From: Capitella teleta
Lineage: Eukaryota > Annelida > Polychaeta > Capitellidae
Direction: 5' to 3'
DNA length: 64,000 nt
Assembly (NCBI GenBank): GCA_000328365.1
Contig: KB302535.1
Span: 98,352 to 162,351 of the forward strand
Below are positions 1 to 11,525 of the stretch, piece after piece. Numbering within the stretch: position 1 is the stretch's first letter; each line of letters opens with the position of its first letter. Position numbers and translations under genes: made by a program. The notes under the pieces are model-generated. The model worked only from the letters and a program-made list of their open reading frames with translations, had not been told where the DNA came from and did no database searches.

Positions 1-244
1 TAGTTTAGCAGATGTGAAGATTGTGAACTCAGCTCGCTCAAAACCACAGTGCAATACATTTATGCATTTTACCCATTTTTATGAGGAGCATTTAGCTGTG
101 GTTTCAATGTCATTATAAGCTTCTCATTTGTAAGTCAGTCCTTTTACGCATTGACAGAACTGAAACAGGGACGCCATTTTCTCTTGCGGGGAATTCCCTA
201 ATGATGGACTTCTGGATTTTAATTCTGGAACTCCTGCGTTTCAT

Positions 245-349
245 AAGAGCAAAATAATAGATTCCTATGACGCATTCTTAAGAGCGAAATAATAGATTCC
301 TATGACGCATTCTTAAGAGCGAAATAATAGATTCCTATGACGCATTCTT
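245..349. repeat. Three 35-bp tandem repeats just upstream of the NRF-6-like start
   Basis: Three nearly identical 35-bp units, each starting AAGAGC and holding ATAATAGATTCCTATGACGC, begin at 245, 280 and 315. The array ends only about 8 bp before the ATG at 357, so it lies in the 5' UTR or core promoter of the NRF-6-like gene. It could carry repeated regulatory sites or be a neutral minisatellite. Confidence 0.9.
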
Positions 350-356
350 TCTCTAG

Positions 357-3300
357 ATGGCGGTCTCTTTCATTTTGGTCGTCATACTATTCTGTGTGCT
401 GGGAATCGAGGCACGAACTCCGAGTTATGGGGACCAGAAACGAATCGCACTCCTCAGGAAAATCGTCTTACCATCCTTGGAGGGAGATTCCGTATTCCGC
501 CAAATCCTCACCGATCTTGAAATCCCGAACATTCTGACAACCAATTACGAAGAATTAATGAAGAAAGCGAACATCTCGTCGGATTGTGGAAAGGATGTGG
601 AGTTGATAATCCAAGAATATCACAATGGAAAGACATGGGCATTGAACAGTGAGCATAAAAAATGGACTGATATGCTGATAATTAATTTATTCTTTTATTT
701 CTCCCCAGTTATGGACGCGCAAGGGAAGATTCCAAGTGGCGTCTTCCAAGGGGCCACTAAGTGGTTGGGATCGTATGACGAGTGCAACAAAGTCACACAC
801 CCAGAAAGTTCTTTACGAGGACGCTACTGTTCTGCCCTGCTTCGGGTTCCACTGTTGAAAGTTGGTAGAATTGAGATTTGCAGTGATATCCTTACTCAAT
901 GATCATCTTATATCCTAACCCTCCTTCCTCAGGATGACTTCATCCGCTGGGGAATCTGTGTTCCACATTCATGCCAAGCAACAGACGTAGAAGCAGCGAT
1001 ACAAATTTGTAAGCTGACCGTATTTGCATCCACATGATAATCTACTTGTGTTGTTATTGTGGTAGATCTCCACGCATCTAGTACACATGCAACTGTTAAA
1101 TGCCAACCTTTATCAGCACCAAGCATGGGTGCCTCAGGGATCGTTGTGATGTAAGAACACTGAATCAACGTGGACATGTTCATATATTTCACCTTCACAG
1201 ATGCATCTGTGTGTTGCTTGTGGTGATGGTGGCGATCTCCACCTTGTATGACCTTCACTTCCACCGTCCAGTTCGTCCAACATCTCCTGCTCCATCAGTT
1301 GAAGAAGAAGGATCCACGGAATCCGTCGCACCACGGCTGAGTCGCACTACCCTGGATGTCAGTCACTATACCCCCCTCTTGCGGAGGAGAAGGAAAACAC
1401 CTGACCCTATAACACCAAGCAAGTACACGTGTACTGAAGCATTTGCTCAGATTTTGTGACATGTACTTCTTCAGGGCTGTCTGTTCGTTGTCTCTTGGCA
1501 TTTTCTGCGCGCAACAGCTTCTCGCGACTTCTCATATCTTCAGCTGAGGAAGGCATGGGGTGCTTGGATGGCATCAGAGTTCTCTCAATAAGCTGGATTA
1601 TTTTCAACAATTCTTTCTTCCTCCCAATTGACATGTATGGTGAGCTTCGATTGAAACCTTTTCCACTACGGGGGTCTGAATCTTAACATTCGGTGGAGGT
1701 AGGAATGCCGCGTTCTCTCTCAATGGACGCGTGTCTTTTCATTTGATATAGTGTACAATTGAATCACATTACGTAATACGAATTATACGATATTAGTCTC
1801 CAGTATCTTTGAAAATACAACGTCGTTGAGTGGGGTACTTCGGTCGGTAGTGGGGTTCTAAAAATCTTGTTTTATCATAGACTGCATGTCAAACAAGTGT
1901 TTCCAGCTTTGAGGCAGAGCCCCAATTGAACCATTCGATTGTTGATCATGACATGCAGCGCTTAGCCGACTGTCTTCTTTCGTTGGAAATGCTGCAGCCG
2001 CATCATTACGCTCTCCGATTTGATTGCTAACTTTGGCATCCCACATCATAGCGCGTTTAGTATTGTAGTCATCTTCCCATTGGATGTTGTCGATATCAAT
2101 TTGTCTTATATGGTTTTCTTATTGAATGATAACAGCTGTTGTTCAAATTGGCATCCTTATGAACTATTAGTTCTACAACAGCCTGGAAGCGGCAGGGATG
2201 TCGCCTCCTAGCCGTGCTACACTGTCGAATGTACTTACTTATCTGTACCCCATTATTCTTTCTTTAGATAATATTTTGGCTGTTTGGGATCTAAGCAAGA
2301 CTCTATCCTTCCAAATTGTGACGAATGGCTCAACGAATGTGGACTCCTTTTTCTTCCTTGGGTATTGCATCAAACATGTCCCTCCAATGATCACCAATTT
2401 TATCACTTTCCAGTGGATGTCTGGTGTGTCACAATGTATTAAACAGCATTGATGAAAACAATGGTTTCAACAGGAATGCCTGGTTGAAGGCCCTGCTACA
2501 TCGCTTCTGGCGGTATATAGATCAGCCTACAACTCATTGTTGATTCATGATTATGTATATGCAGCTTTACCCCAGCTTACATGCTGATCCTCTGCATATA
2601 CGTCCTCATTCTGCCCTTCGCTGGAGATGGTCCATTGTGGGAAGCTGAACAGTTCACAGATTCTTGCATAGCTAACTGGTGGACTAATTTGCTGTATATC
2701 AATAATTTGTATAGCAAAAGAAGCCAGGTGAATTATATAATTCAGAACACGATTATTGTTATGTCTGAAATGATGCAGTGTATGTTTTGGACGTGGTATC
2801 TCGCCAATGAGATGCAATTCTTCATTCTGTCTCCCATCTTCATCTACCTCCTTCGAACGTGAGCTGAAATTTTCAGAAGTTCTCTTCTCCTTGTAAATGA
2901 ACACTTTTTCCACAGAAAATTACCTGCAGGCATCTCGATAACTATTCTATCTATAATCGCTAGTTGCGCAGTCTCTAGTGCCATCACCTACCTAAACAAC
3001 TATCCAGCCAGTGACGCCGTAGGTCTAGCAAACGTCACCATGTTTGAGTAAGTGCCGAACTCTGCATAGTTCTAAGTATTAATAATACTAACCATAGGAC
3101 TAACTTCTTCAATGACGTCTACATCACTCCTTGGTGCCGTATAGGCCCCTACCTGGTTGGGATACTATGCGGGTTCTGTCTGTACAAGACATCCGCATCA
3201 TTTGATCTACCGGTAATCAATGACTAATCATAAATCGATTTAATTACGGTTGTCCTTTTCATATCTTATCCAGGTGCCACCCATTTTCCTCTGGCTGGTT

Positions 3301-3960
3301 ATTTGGACATGTACGTTCTTTATATTTGCCTTTTTGGCTGGATCTCGAGGGGGCGAAATCACCCGTTGGGCGAATGCGATTTTCGCTGGAATACACAGAG
3401 TTGCTTGGGGTATCATTCTATTTGCTGTGGTCTTCCTCTGTTGCCGAGGACACGGAGGTATGAGGAATATGTATACTCGCCCACAAAGGTTCTGTTTGGG
3501 GCATCCATAGCAATCTTAGTGGGTTTGCGCTACTTTTACTGCGTATTTAATGAGGTCAGAATTTTTGTGGGTTCAGAGTATATTACTGATATAATGATTC
3601 AAGGACCAGGTGAGCACAGCATTCTACACATATTTCTACTTTACGGGATTTCAGGTCCTATCAACGCACTGCTATCGTGGCCTGGATTTCGGCCTTTTTG
3701 CAACACCACCTTCTTTGCCTATCTGACCCACCCTATACTTATCCAGTGGACGATCTCAGTAGCCCGCGACCCAATGCATCTTTCTCTTGGATCTCTTGTG
3801 AGTGAGAAGGAGTTTACTTTGATGTCTCTACTCCGGGTTGTCTTTAAACCAGACCTGGTTCTTCCTGGGAAATTTGTCACTGAGTTTTGTCGCTGCATTC
3901 GTTCTTCAAATCACCGTAGAAGGACCTTTGACCTCTCTGGCTGAAATGATGCTGGAATAA
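357..3960 (+). CDS. NRF-6-like membrane acyltransferase (acyltransferase 3 family), 15 exons, complete
   Basis: Exons read by eye: 357-648, 709-860, 933-1008, 1066-1150, 1201-1430, 1475-1639, 2268-2361, 2414-2512, 2565-2727, 2779-2858, 2916-3047, 3098-3212, 3274-3457, 3655-3797, 3853-3960. Joined they give an uninterrupted frame of 705 residues. A signal peptide (MAVSFILVVILFCVLG) leads into a cysteine-bearing NRF domain with RWGICVPHSC. A membrane anchor and a loop follow, then the acyltransferase-3 core: GCLDGIRVLSISW, NVDSFFFLGG, WWTNLLYINN, FWTWYLANEMQFF, ITPWCRIGPYLVG and AYLTHPILIQW. These blocks are typical of nose-resistant-to-fluoxetine proteins, multi-pass proteins thought to move or acylate lipids. 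Most introns are 44-75 bp; intron 6 is 628 bp. The usual RX10H motif reads RX10N here. AATAAA at 3956-3961 overlaps the stop codon. The 1431 donor is the least certain junction. A related truncated copy lies at 9.5-10.8 kb. Confidence 0.88.
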
Positions 3961-4246
3961 ACAACTGTGCTTATCGTTGAATATCTGTTATCATTCAGTT
4001 TATGGTTGGTTATTGTCTAGTCAGAAACAACTTCTCAGTATTCACAACACTATATTTTATCACATCGCAATCCCAATAATTTCCACGGCTATACCTATAA
4101 TTATAAGCACATTATAGCCATTTCTAAGCACTTTCGTAACTTTTCGTAATGTTACGTGCCTTATAGTATGTCATTACAGAAACATTACTGCCATTAGGCC
4201 CTCCTTGTGACTAGTTTGCATAAATTAAGTTACAAATACGTGTATA
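3961..4246. other. Intergenic, nothing recognised
   Basis: This stretch between the NRF-6 stop and the mariner-like element shows no coding or repeat signal that I can support. It should hold the NRF-6 3' UTR, given the AATAAA at the stop. Confidence 0.5.
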
Positions 4247-4837
4247 CAAAGTGGGCCAAAAGTAGTCTACTCAATGTTAAAAACTAAACTAAAAAAATTG
4301 CTAAGATGTATCTATTATTCCTAAAAACCGGGTATAGATTGACTGTTATTCTATGCCCATTTATGCAAAGAAATCGACAAAAAGTCAATTTTGAATGTGG
4401 GAGGAACATATAAATGCAAGTGGTTAGTGATCGCGAAGAAAGGAATGTCATCTCTTGTATGGAAATTCAATACAAACTCTGCTTTGTTTGGATTTTAGGA
4501 GATAAACATTAGTGCTCCTGTCACAACAATAACACTCTCAAACAAAACAATAGTACGAGAGCGTTGTCCTAATTGCGTTTGGTGAAGCTTATCCATGGTC
4601 CGGGGCCCTGTTTGTGCACTATTGAGATAAATCGGCATAAATGTTGATGAAATTGAAATAGAAATGATAGGAATAGCAGCATGACATCAGACTAACCATA
4701 CGAAGTATTTATATCCCATATCTTTGTGTAATTTTACACTGTGATCAGTTTTGCTACACTTCATCAGAAATGCGTGCCATTGAAAAGCATTAAGATCTTC
4801 AATATGGAGTAGATAAGACTACTTTTGGCCCACTCTG
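4247..4837. mobile_element. Mariner/Tc1-like MITE, 591 bp
   Basis: The left end is CAAAGTGGGCCAAAAGTAGT and the right end, read inward, is CAGAGTGGGCCAAAAGTAGT. Both sit next to a TA dinucleotide (4245-4246 and 4838-4839), the target duplication of Tc1/mariner elements. No transposase frame is visible inside, so the copy is non-autonomous. Confidence 0.85.
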
Positions 4838-5495
4838 TATCGTCTATATATTGCTATGCAGGATATAAAGAAGCCTTAGTCATGTGGCTATATTCCATTG
4901 ACGTCTGTATCCAAGATTGATGGGAGGAGTCCTAAAACCCATCATGCAATTGAATCGTGCAACTTAAATATGGGAACAATCCTACCCGGGAAAAAAATGA
5001 AAAGCGTATCCTCTGAACTGGAGCTGATTCCAGAGAGAATCTAAAATTCTAAACGAATACTGCTGAGCCAAAGACTCAATATCTCTGTCACGTACGCTTC
5101 CTAAGTGATTAAAATTGCAAAAGATTATTTGCGAATAAAATGCTATATATATTCTTATTAATTATCCTAATCCTAGAGCATTCAATTTTCATTCCCACCT
5201 CAACCCCTTATATCTGTATACATGTACATAAGATTTTTAGAAATCAAGAAAGGTGTTTGGCGATCCCACGAGCATTTGACATTTGACAATATGTCAATTT
5301 CGTCAAAAAATAAATAGTAAATGAAAATATCCCGAATTACAAAACTAATTAAGATTGAGCAATAAGCATGATTTGCATATGGATAAAGTATTTGTAGTAC
5401 ATGAGTATATGCATGTATATGAATATAACCTAATTATGTATTGAAAATATTGAACTGGGGGAAAAAATGTAATACGAGTAATAATGATTTTGAGC
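4838..5495. other. AT-rich intergenic DNA, no gene seen
   Basis: No spliced or unspliced coding signal was recognised. The proximal end of the LINE ORF1 remnant begins at 5496. Confidence 0.4.
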
Positions 5496-6168
5496 TTAGA
5501 CTTCACGAAAAAAAGCCAAAAGATTTTTGAAGTCCCAGAGAGTCCTCTCGGAATGAATTTTCCCATTATTGTCCTTGCAGACAATGGCACCATCATGGGT
5601 CCAGCAGTCAGTAATTTGTTTTTGTCTCTTCATTTAGCGCGCTTTGTATAGTAAAGTTGACCTCTCCTTTGTGAGGTCCTCGTTTATGAAGGTAAAGGGC
5701 AGGCGCGCTTGCATATCCCTCTTCAGTTTCATAACACTATGTCGGGCGCGGTACGTGGAAAATTTAACAATGACGAGCCTCAGTTTGTCGGGGTTCCTTC
5801 CGCCGACCCGATGCACTCTAGTCTATCCCCATAATTTAATCGAGATCGATGGGTTAGCTTCCAAGTCATCATTAACAATTTTTGGGGCTCTGTCCAAAAT
5901 GTCCTCGTGCTCGACCGCAGGGAGACCGTTCACACGGATTAAATTTCTTCTGGTGTATTGCTCCAGAGCATCAATCTGGCTCTCAAGGGATTCAGTACGT
6001 CTGTCTAGGTGTTCGATCACACTACTTATTTTAGTTCAGCCTTTAGTGAGACCAGTTCATGGCGGAAGGTCTCTTCGACGATGTCGAAGAGATAGGCACG
6101 AACCTTTAATATTCAATTGTGTCCTGGAAGGTGCTGGTGAGGGCTGCAGCAAACGATGATGGATCCAT
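5496..6168 (-). mobile_element. LINE (L1-like) ORF1 remnant
   Basis: Read on the minus strand, the segment begins near MDPSSFAAALTSTFQDTIE. It runs through a coiled-coil stretch (RRTESLESQIDALEQYTRRN), LIRVNGLP, and an RRM-like block with LRLVIVKFSTYRARHSVMKL and LPFTFINEDLTKERSTLLYK. It ends in TDCWTHDGAIVCKDNNGKIH and FREV before a stop. This order matches the nucleic-acid-binding ORF1 protein of L1-type retrotransposons. Reading needs frame changes in the N-terminal part and crosses one in-frame TAA just after YKAR. No ORF2 follows, so it is a dead fragment. Confidence 0.8.
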
Positions 6169-6756
6169 GTCAGACGAATCCTTTTCAGAACTGCGCGATT
6201 TGCTGCGAGTTAACCAGTATTGCAAAGTAACATGTATTGCAGGGACTCTGTATACTGTAGAAGGCCTGATCTGTTTTAGCAGACGGCTCACATAATTAAC
6301 TTAGCTTCTTCGTGAAGAAATAGAAAACACTGACGATCACATGTCAAATTGAGCTGTTACAGAGAGCTAAAAAGTGCATCTGCTCTCTGTGGTGTTTTGA
6401 GCTTGAATGAATGGCATATACCCTGTTTGAGTATAACGGTCGTTATATTCTATCTTTGAAGTTATTAAGAAAAAAAAAAGAGAGTTTATATTGAAATATT
6501 ATATTATAAAAATCATTACGCGAATCTGGAATCATGGGTTATTGGACAAAACGTAGAAAAGTTAACTCTGTTTTTCAGGAGCAGCTGAGGGCAATTGCAA
6601 GAGAGCAAGTTTTGGGGTTCAGGTTGAATCACCTAATAATGATCCATCCAATGACTTTGAACCTTTATACCTAATGATGCTGAGGCTGCTTCTGTTCTTG
6701 ACCATCAGAGTACCGGTAACATTTATTTGAATTCAGACTTCAACCATTCTGATTAA

Positions 6757-7028
6757 GGAATTGAAGATTTTGCTGCATGGTGCAAGGACCATATTACTCC
6801 ACTAAACTCTGATTCTGATAATAATAAAAGTGATTCGCAGAAATCATCTGTGACCGTTGCTTCTCAATTGGCTTCATGGGCAACTCAATACTGTATACCA
6901 CTGGTTGCTCTGGGTGCTTTACTTCAAATTCTCAGACTGGCTATTACGCCCTACTTTAAATACGTCTCTACCATGCACGAACTCTTAGTCTCGTGGGCTT
7001 TTGCTAGTCGGCCGATTTTGCGCGGATG
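6757..7028 (+). pseudogene. Transposon-like ORF fragment, unclassified
   Basis: An open frame of about 90 codons without an ATG, entered just after an in-frame TAA. It contains GIEDFAAWCKDHI, a serine/aspartate-rich linker and SQLASWATQYCIPLVALGAL followed by LQILRL. The spacing L..WA..I...AL..LL.ILR resembles a short helical module that I recall from uncharacterised invertebrate transposon proteins. That recollection is unverified. The segment adjoins the Gypsy fragment and is probably part of a separate decayed element. Confidence 0.35.
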
Positions 7029-7092
7029 ATGACTGCTGCAGGCGATATAACTTTATCACTCCCTGTCAGTTAATGTCTGATAGCATTTTATT

Positions 7093-9135
7093 TTGGCACG
7101 AAAAGTTATTTTTCGTGATCACTGGAAAATGAAGCCCCTGCTTGTGTCCATTTCACAACGATTTTACATTTCATATTATGTGCCAGGCCCAGCACCATGC
7201 GTGCACAGGTTTTTGTGTTTTGCACCTCTCCACCATTTGAGCAACAAGAAACCAGCGTCTGCAGAGATTCAATGGAGCGGGCAACAGAAAGAAGCATTCA
7301 ATAATGCGAAGAGGTTTTTGGCAGAAGCAGTTACACTGCATCATCCGACGACAGACGGACAACTCATACTGTACACTAATGCTTCAGAATTTGGCATTGG
7401 TGTGGTGTTAGAGCAGCGGCAAGGAAATAGTTGGATGCCACTTGTCTTTTTCAGCAAACATCTGAGGCCAATTGAGCAGAGGTATAGTGCATTCAATCGA
7501 GAGCTGTCTGCGGCCCATTTGGCGATCCGACATTTCCTTCACGTGGTGGAAGGTCGTTCATGCATTTTAATTACAGACCATCGACCATTGGTCCGAGCGA
7601 GAAAGAAGGTTGGCAAACTGTGGTCTGCTCGTCAGCAAAGACATCTAGCGACAGTTGCTGAATATGTGGTAGACGTAAGTCATCGGGAGGGCAAGGATAA
7701 CATCGTCCCAGATGCGTTATCAAGAGCACCCATAGATGCCGTCCAGTTAGGCATCAGTTGGGAGGAGTTAGCGAGGAAGCAACAGAATGACCCAGGCATC
7801 AGAGATTCTTGGACTGCAATCACCGGCATGAAACTACATGATGTCCAGAGAGGTGGAGTAACCGTACTATGTGATGTGTCTCAGGCCTACCCAAGACCTT
7901 TAGTTTCTATGTCATTGCAACATCATGTATTTCATATAATTCATAGCTTATCTCATCCTGGCGCTCGAGTGACCAAAAGACTTATTTCTGAGTGTTATGT
8001 GTGGTTCAGAATAAAAATGGACATCACAACGTGGTGCAAAAGGTGCATACATTGCCAAAGATCGAAGATTCAGACTCACATCAAAGCGCCAGTCGATCAT
8101 ATGAAGATTCCAGATGTGTCCTTCGCTCATGTTCATGTGTATTTGGTAGGCCCACTTCCTCCTTTTAAGGGCTGCACATACCTTGTTACAGTTATTGATT
8201 GACATTCAAGATGGCCAGAGGCACTGCCCTTAAAGGGTATCACGTGCGTGCGTGATGGAGTTTTACGGCTTCACCCAACCCATTCGGGTGATACGAGCAC
8301 CAGAACAGAAGGCCCGGGACTGGGGCCCGGCCTTGTTACGCAAATGGGCAGCACTGCAGAGGCAGAGTCAAAGATACAATTATAACAATCATAATTCACA
8401 AACATAACGCCCTTGGCCTGATCGGGTCTCGAACTCGGGACCTCGACCCCCACGGTAGGCATAAAGTGTATCACGGCACAGGAGTTTGCTGACGCATTTC
8501 TGCATGGCTGGGTGGCACGCTATGGTGTTCCAACGGAAATGACCAGCGACAGAGGCGCACAGTTTACATCAAGCATAAAGAGGCACCTTGCAGATACGTT
8601 AGGGGTGAAATTAAATCATAGTACCTCTTATCACCATCAGGCTAGCAGTATGGTTGAGCGGTTTCACCATTCTTTAAAGGCATCACTCAAGGCTCGTCTG
8701 AGTACCCCAGCCTGGATGGACAAACTTCCCTGGGTGCTTTTGAAGCAGCGCATTGCCCCAAAAGAGGACCTCGATACCTAACCTGCAGACTTAATTTTCC
8801 GCTACAAGTTGCCCTACCCTGGTCAAACCGTGATAGATACAACAGTAAACGCGGACATAAGAAAGGTTCCCAGGACCGCTAAGCATCATGGAGTCGCTTG
8901 CAGTTACGTGCCTCACAACTTATAGACTGCAACACATGTGCTGGTACGAGTAGATTTGCATCACAGACATCTGCAATGCCCCTACAATAGTCCGTTCAAG
9001 ATATTGGAGCGTGGCAGAAAAACATTTACATTAGAGATGCAAGGGAGACAACAGATCGTCAGTGTGGATCGGTTACAGCCGGTTGTAGTGACACACAGCA
9101 GACGTCAGGTCAAGCCCCCAGTCCGCTACGTATGA
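7093..9135 (+). mobile_element. Ty3/Gypsy LTR-retrotransposon fragment (fossil), interrupted by a SINE
   Basis: The fragment carries the end of the reverse transcriptase connection, an RNase H domain (7270-7730), the integrase zinc-binding domain (7930-8070), part of the integrase core on both sides of a SINE (8245-8467), and a C-terminal integrase tail ending near 9135. Gag, protease and most of the reverse transcriptase are absent, so it is 5'-truncated and broken. A polypurine stretch and possible LTR start follow at about 9135-9155, and an AATAAA lies near 9247, but no second LTR is seen. The SINE inserted after the element was already in place. It looks like an old copy. Confidence 0.85.
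8245..8467 (-). mobile_element. tRNA-derived SINE, internally deleted copy inside the Gypsy fragment
   Basis: Same family as the complete copy at 39910-40257. It keeps the tail-proximal block, the GGGCAGCACTGCAGAG core and the B-box GGTCTCGAACTCGGGACC region, but lacks an internal block of about 75 bp and the A-box end of the tRNA-like head. GTATCACG flanks it at 8237-8244 and 8468-8475, consistent with a short target duplication. Confidence 0.8.
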
Positions 9136-9287
9136 AGGGGGATCTCCTGTGGCAGATCCGAGCAGCTCAACATTTGTCATTCCATTTCAATATGTTCATT
9201 TGAGTTCATCAAATGCTGTAGTGTATTTAAGCGATGTGTGTTACAATAAAAGATATAGTAGTAAATTCCTCATCTCTGTATTTGAAA

Positions 9288-9525
9288 GTGAGTGAGTGAT
9301 TGGGGTTTTACGGCTCCACCCTTACCAATCGGATAATACGGGCGCCAGAACAGAAGGCCTGGAACCGGGGTTTCCTCCTACTCTTATTGATAAATCCCAG
9401 GGGTTCTTTATCCTGCATACCACCATAGACAGTAGTACACAGCGCCCGGCCTTGTTACACAGTTGGGCAGCACTGCAGAGTCACTGAAGAGTCACAATTG
9501 TAATTCACAATCATAACGCCCGTGG
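9288..9525 (-). mobile_element. tRNA-derived SINE, head-truncated copy
   Basis: It matches the SINE at 39910-40257 from the GTGAGTGAGTGATTGGGG tail through the CATAACGCCCGTGG block, then loses the tRNA-like head. It sits between the Gypsy fragment and the truncated second NRF-6 copy. The right boundary is approximate. Confidence 0.8.
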
Positions 9526-9544
9526 CGTCTCTTGATCTCTGGTC

Positions 9545-10755
9545 CGAATCTTTCGAGTTATTGGCCTGATGTGGACGAGTGTCCAAAAGAATGGTGGACC
9601 CACATTATTTACCTCATTAACTTCCTGGGCAGATTTGCGGTCAGCCTTATTTCTTCTAAATGTTATTATGTCCGAATATTATGAATATACTTTCAATTAG
9701 GTGCATGGGATGGTCGTGGTATTTGGCCAATGATTTCCAGTTTTATGTTTTCAGTCCGGCGGTCATGGCTCCAATGTATATGTAAGCTTCTCTTCTCGTG
9801 CAAATACTGAACACCCCACAAACATTATTCATAGGTGGACAATTCCTGATATTGTGCTTCTGGTCTTGTGCATGCTGGGTAGTTTCGGGTCGTTAGTTTA
9901 CACTCACACGTAAGTCTATCATATGCACGAAATAAGGTGTCATTTGATTAATTGCTCTATCAATATCTTCACAGAATGGTGCAGCAGGGAGAAGCAGATT
10001 GGTACATTGACTTTTACATCAAACCGTGGTGCAGATACACTCCCTATGCCATTGGCACGCTGCTTGATTACATTATGTTTAAGACCAAATGCAATGTCAA
10101 AATGTCAAAGGTAGTCTCAGTAACTATTCATGAATGTATTAACTGAGTGTTTCATATCCAATCGTCGTCGTTTACTGGGCCATCACCATTGCAGTGCTGT
10201 CGTGGCCTATCTGGGTTTTGATGTCTTCTTGGTTCCCCAAAGAAGCCTATGTCATTTTTGAATTCACCCAAGAGGATTCAGCCTGAGTGTGTCTATGCTA
10301 ATATTTGCCTGTCCAATTGGATATGGAGGTGAGCAGAATATTTTCGAAACAAGAGTGTTTTCCCCGATGGGTGTTAAAACACCTACTGCCCCCTACATCC
10401 AATCAGCATTGACTTGATGGTCACATGATGATGGCCTTATATGTGCATCAAGCCCCAGTGTCTTTAATCATAGCATAGCTTAACGCTTAATGTTGTTCGA
10501 TATTTTTGCAGGCTTGGTCAACACATTCCTGAGCTGGAGGTTTTTCATTCCACTCTCTCACTTGACCCACATCAACTACCTGCTGCATCATCTGGTTCTC
10601 GGCTTTTTCCAGTACAACTCACATCAAATGATCTACGTCAATGATACCAATGTTGTGAGTACTGAAAGACATGATCCTCGAATGGTTAACTGTTCTTTGA
10701 ATCGACAAGGTGTTGTACGCTGGAGGAGTCATGTTCTACACTCTTGCCATGTAGT
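9545..10755 (+). pseudogene. Second NRF-6-like acyltransferase, 5'-truncated, probably non-functional
   Basis: Only the middle and C-terminal blocks are present: DECPKEWWTHIIYLINFL, CMGWSWYLANDFQFYVFSPA (9701-9780), WTIPDIVLLVLCMLGSFGSL (9834-9909), YIKPWCRYTPYAIGTLLDYI (9975-10110), VVYWAITIAVLSWPIW (10170-10220), LSVSMLIFACPIGYGG, then VNTFLSWRFFIPLSHLTH (10512-10654) and VLYAGGVMFYTLAM-stop (10712-10756). The signal peptide, NRF domain and first acyltransferase segments are missing, and a SINE and a Gypsy fragment lie where they should be. One exon lacks a clear acceptor near 10140, a frame change is needed near 10275, and the C-terminus stops early compared with the 357-3960 copy. It is probably an old tandem duplicate; a divergent live gene with exons that I misread is less likely. 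Confidence 0.7.
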
Positions 10756-10789
10756 TCATCCTGACTCTTTCTCATCCTAATTTATTTTG

Positions 10790-11525
10790 TATAGCGCAAT
10801 ATCCACCAAAGTGCTCAAATTAAGCACTGCCCATAAATCACGCATATTTGTTTCTTTGCTTATAAGGTCCCCAGTCTCGACCTAAGAGACTAGTTTAGTT
10901 TGTTGTAACAAACTAAATATTGAATTTGTTCAAAATATAATCCTCTAAAGCTTATCACTTCCAATGATTGCTAACCACACTGTTTACATTTATTTCCCGA
11001 TCTTGAGTTTGATCTTCTCTTTAGAAGATTGGACTTGTTTTAAAGTATGTTTATTTCATATGCAAAAATAAAATAAATAAATAATAAATAAATAAATAAA
11101 AATAAAAAAGATACAGGCAATCAAACATGCAACCTGTTTATGGTCAATCCTTTGGCCTTTGACCTACAAAATACTTTCGGACTTGGATATTGTCATACTT
11201 GATAGACGTGTGAAAAATGAGCGATGCAACATTGCTAGTTACGGTTGACCAAAATTTGTACACGCACAAAAAAAAACAAACAAACAAAGAAAAAAGAAAA
11301 AAGAAAAAAAACGAGTGACATAGGAAATTTTGTTTAAAAAAAATTTCCTAGCATTTAATACAAATTTTGTCTCATGCGGCTGCGAAACATTTATTGTGAC
11401 CTTTGCTGAACTTTATTCTGTGTCAGCTGTCATTTGATGTTTGTCAGTTGAGTCGAGTGTGTGGTAGCCTCACTAGCATCTTGTTTTCTTCCTTTTTCTG
11501 GAATTTCTTCTATTACTTGTGAAAA
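10790..11525. other. Intergenic; A-rich simple repeats
   Basis: It holds an AAATA-type run near 11065-11110 and an A-rich stretch near 11265-11345. The start of the universal stress protein gene lies at its right edge, so its promoter should be here. No clear motif was seen. Confidence 0.5.
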
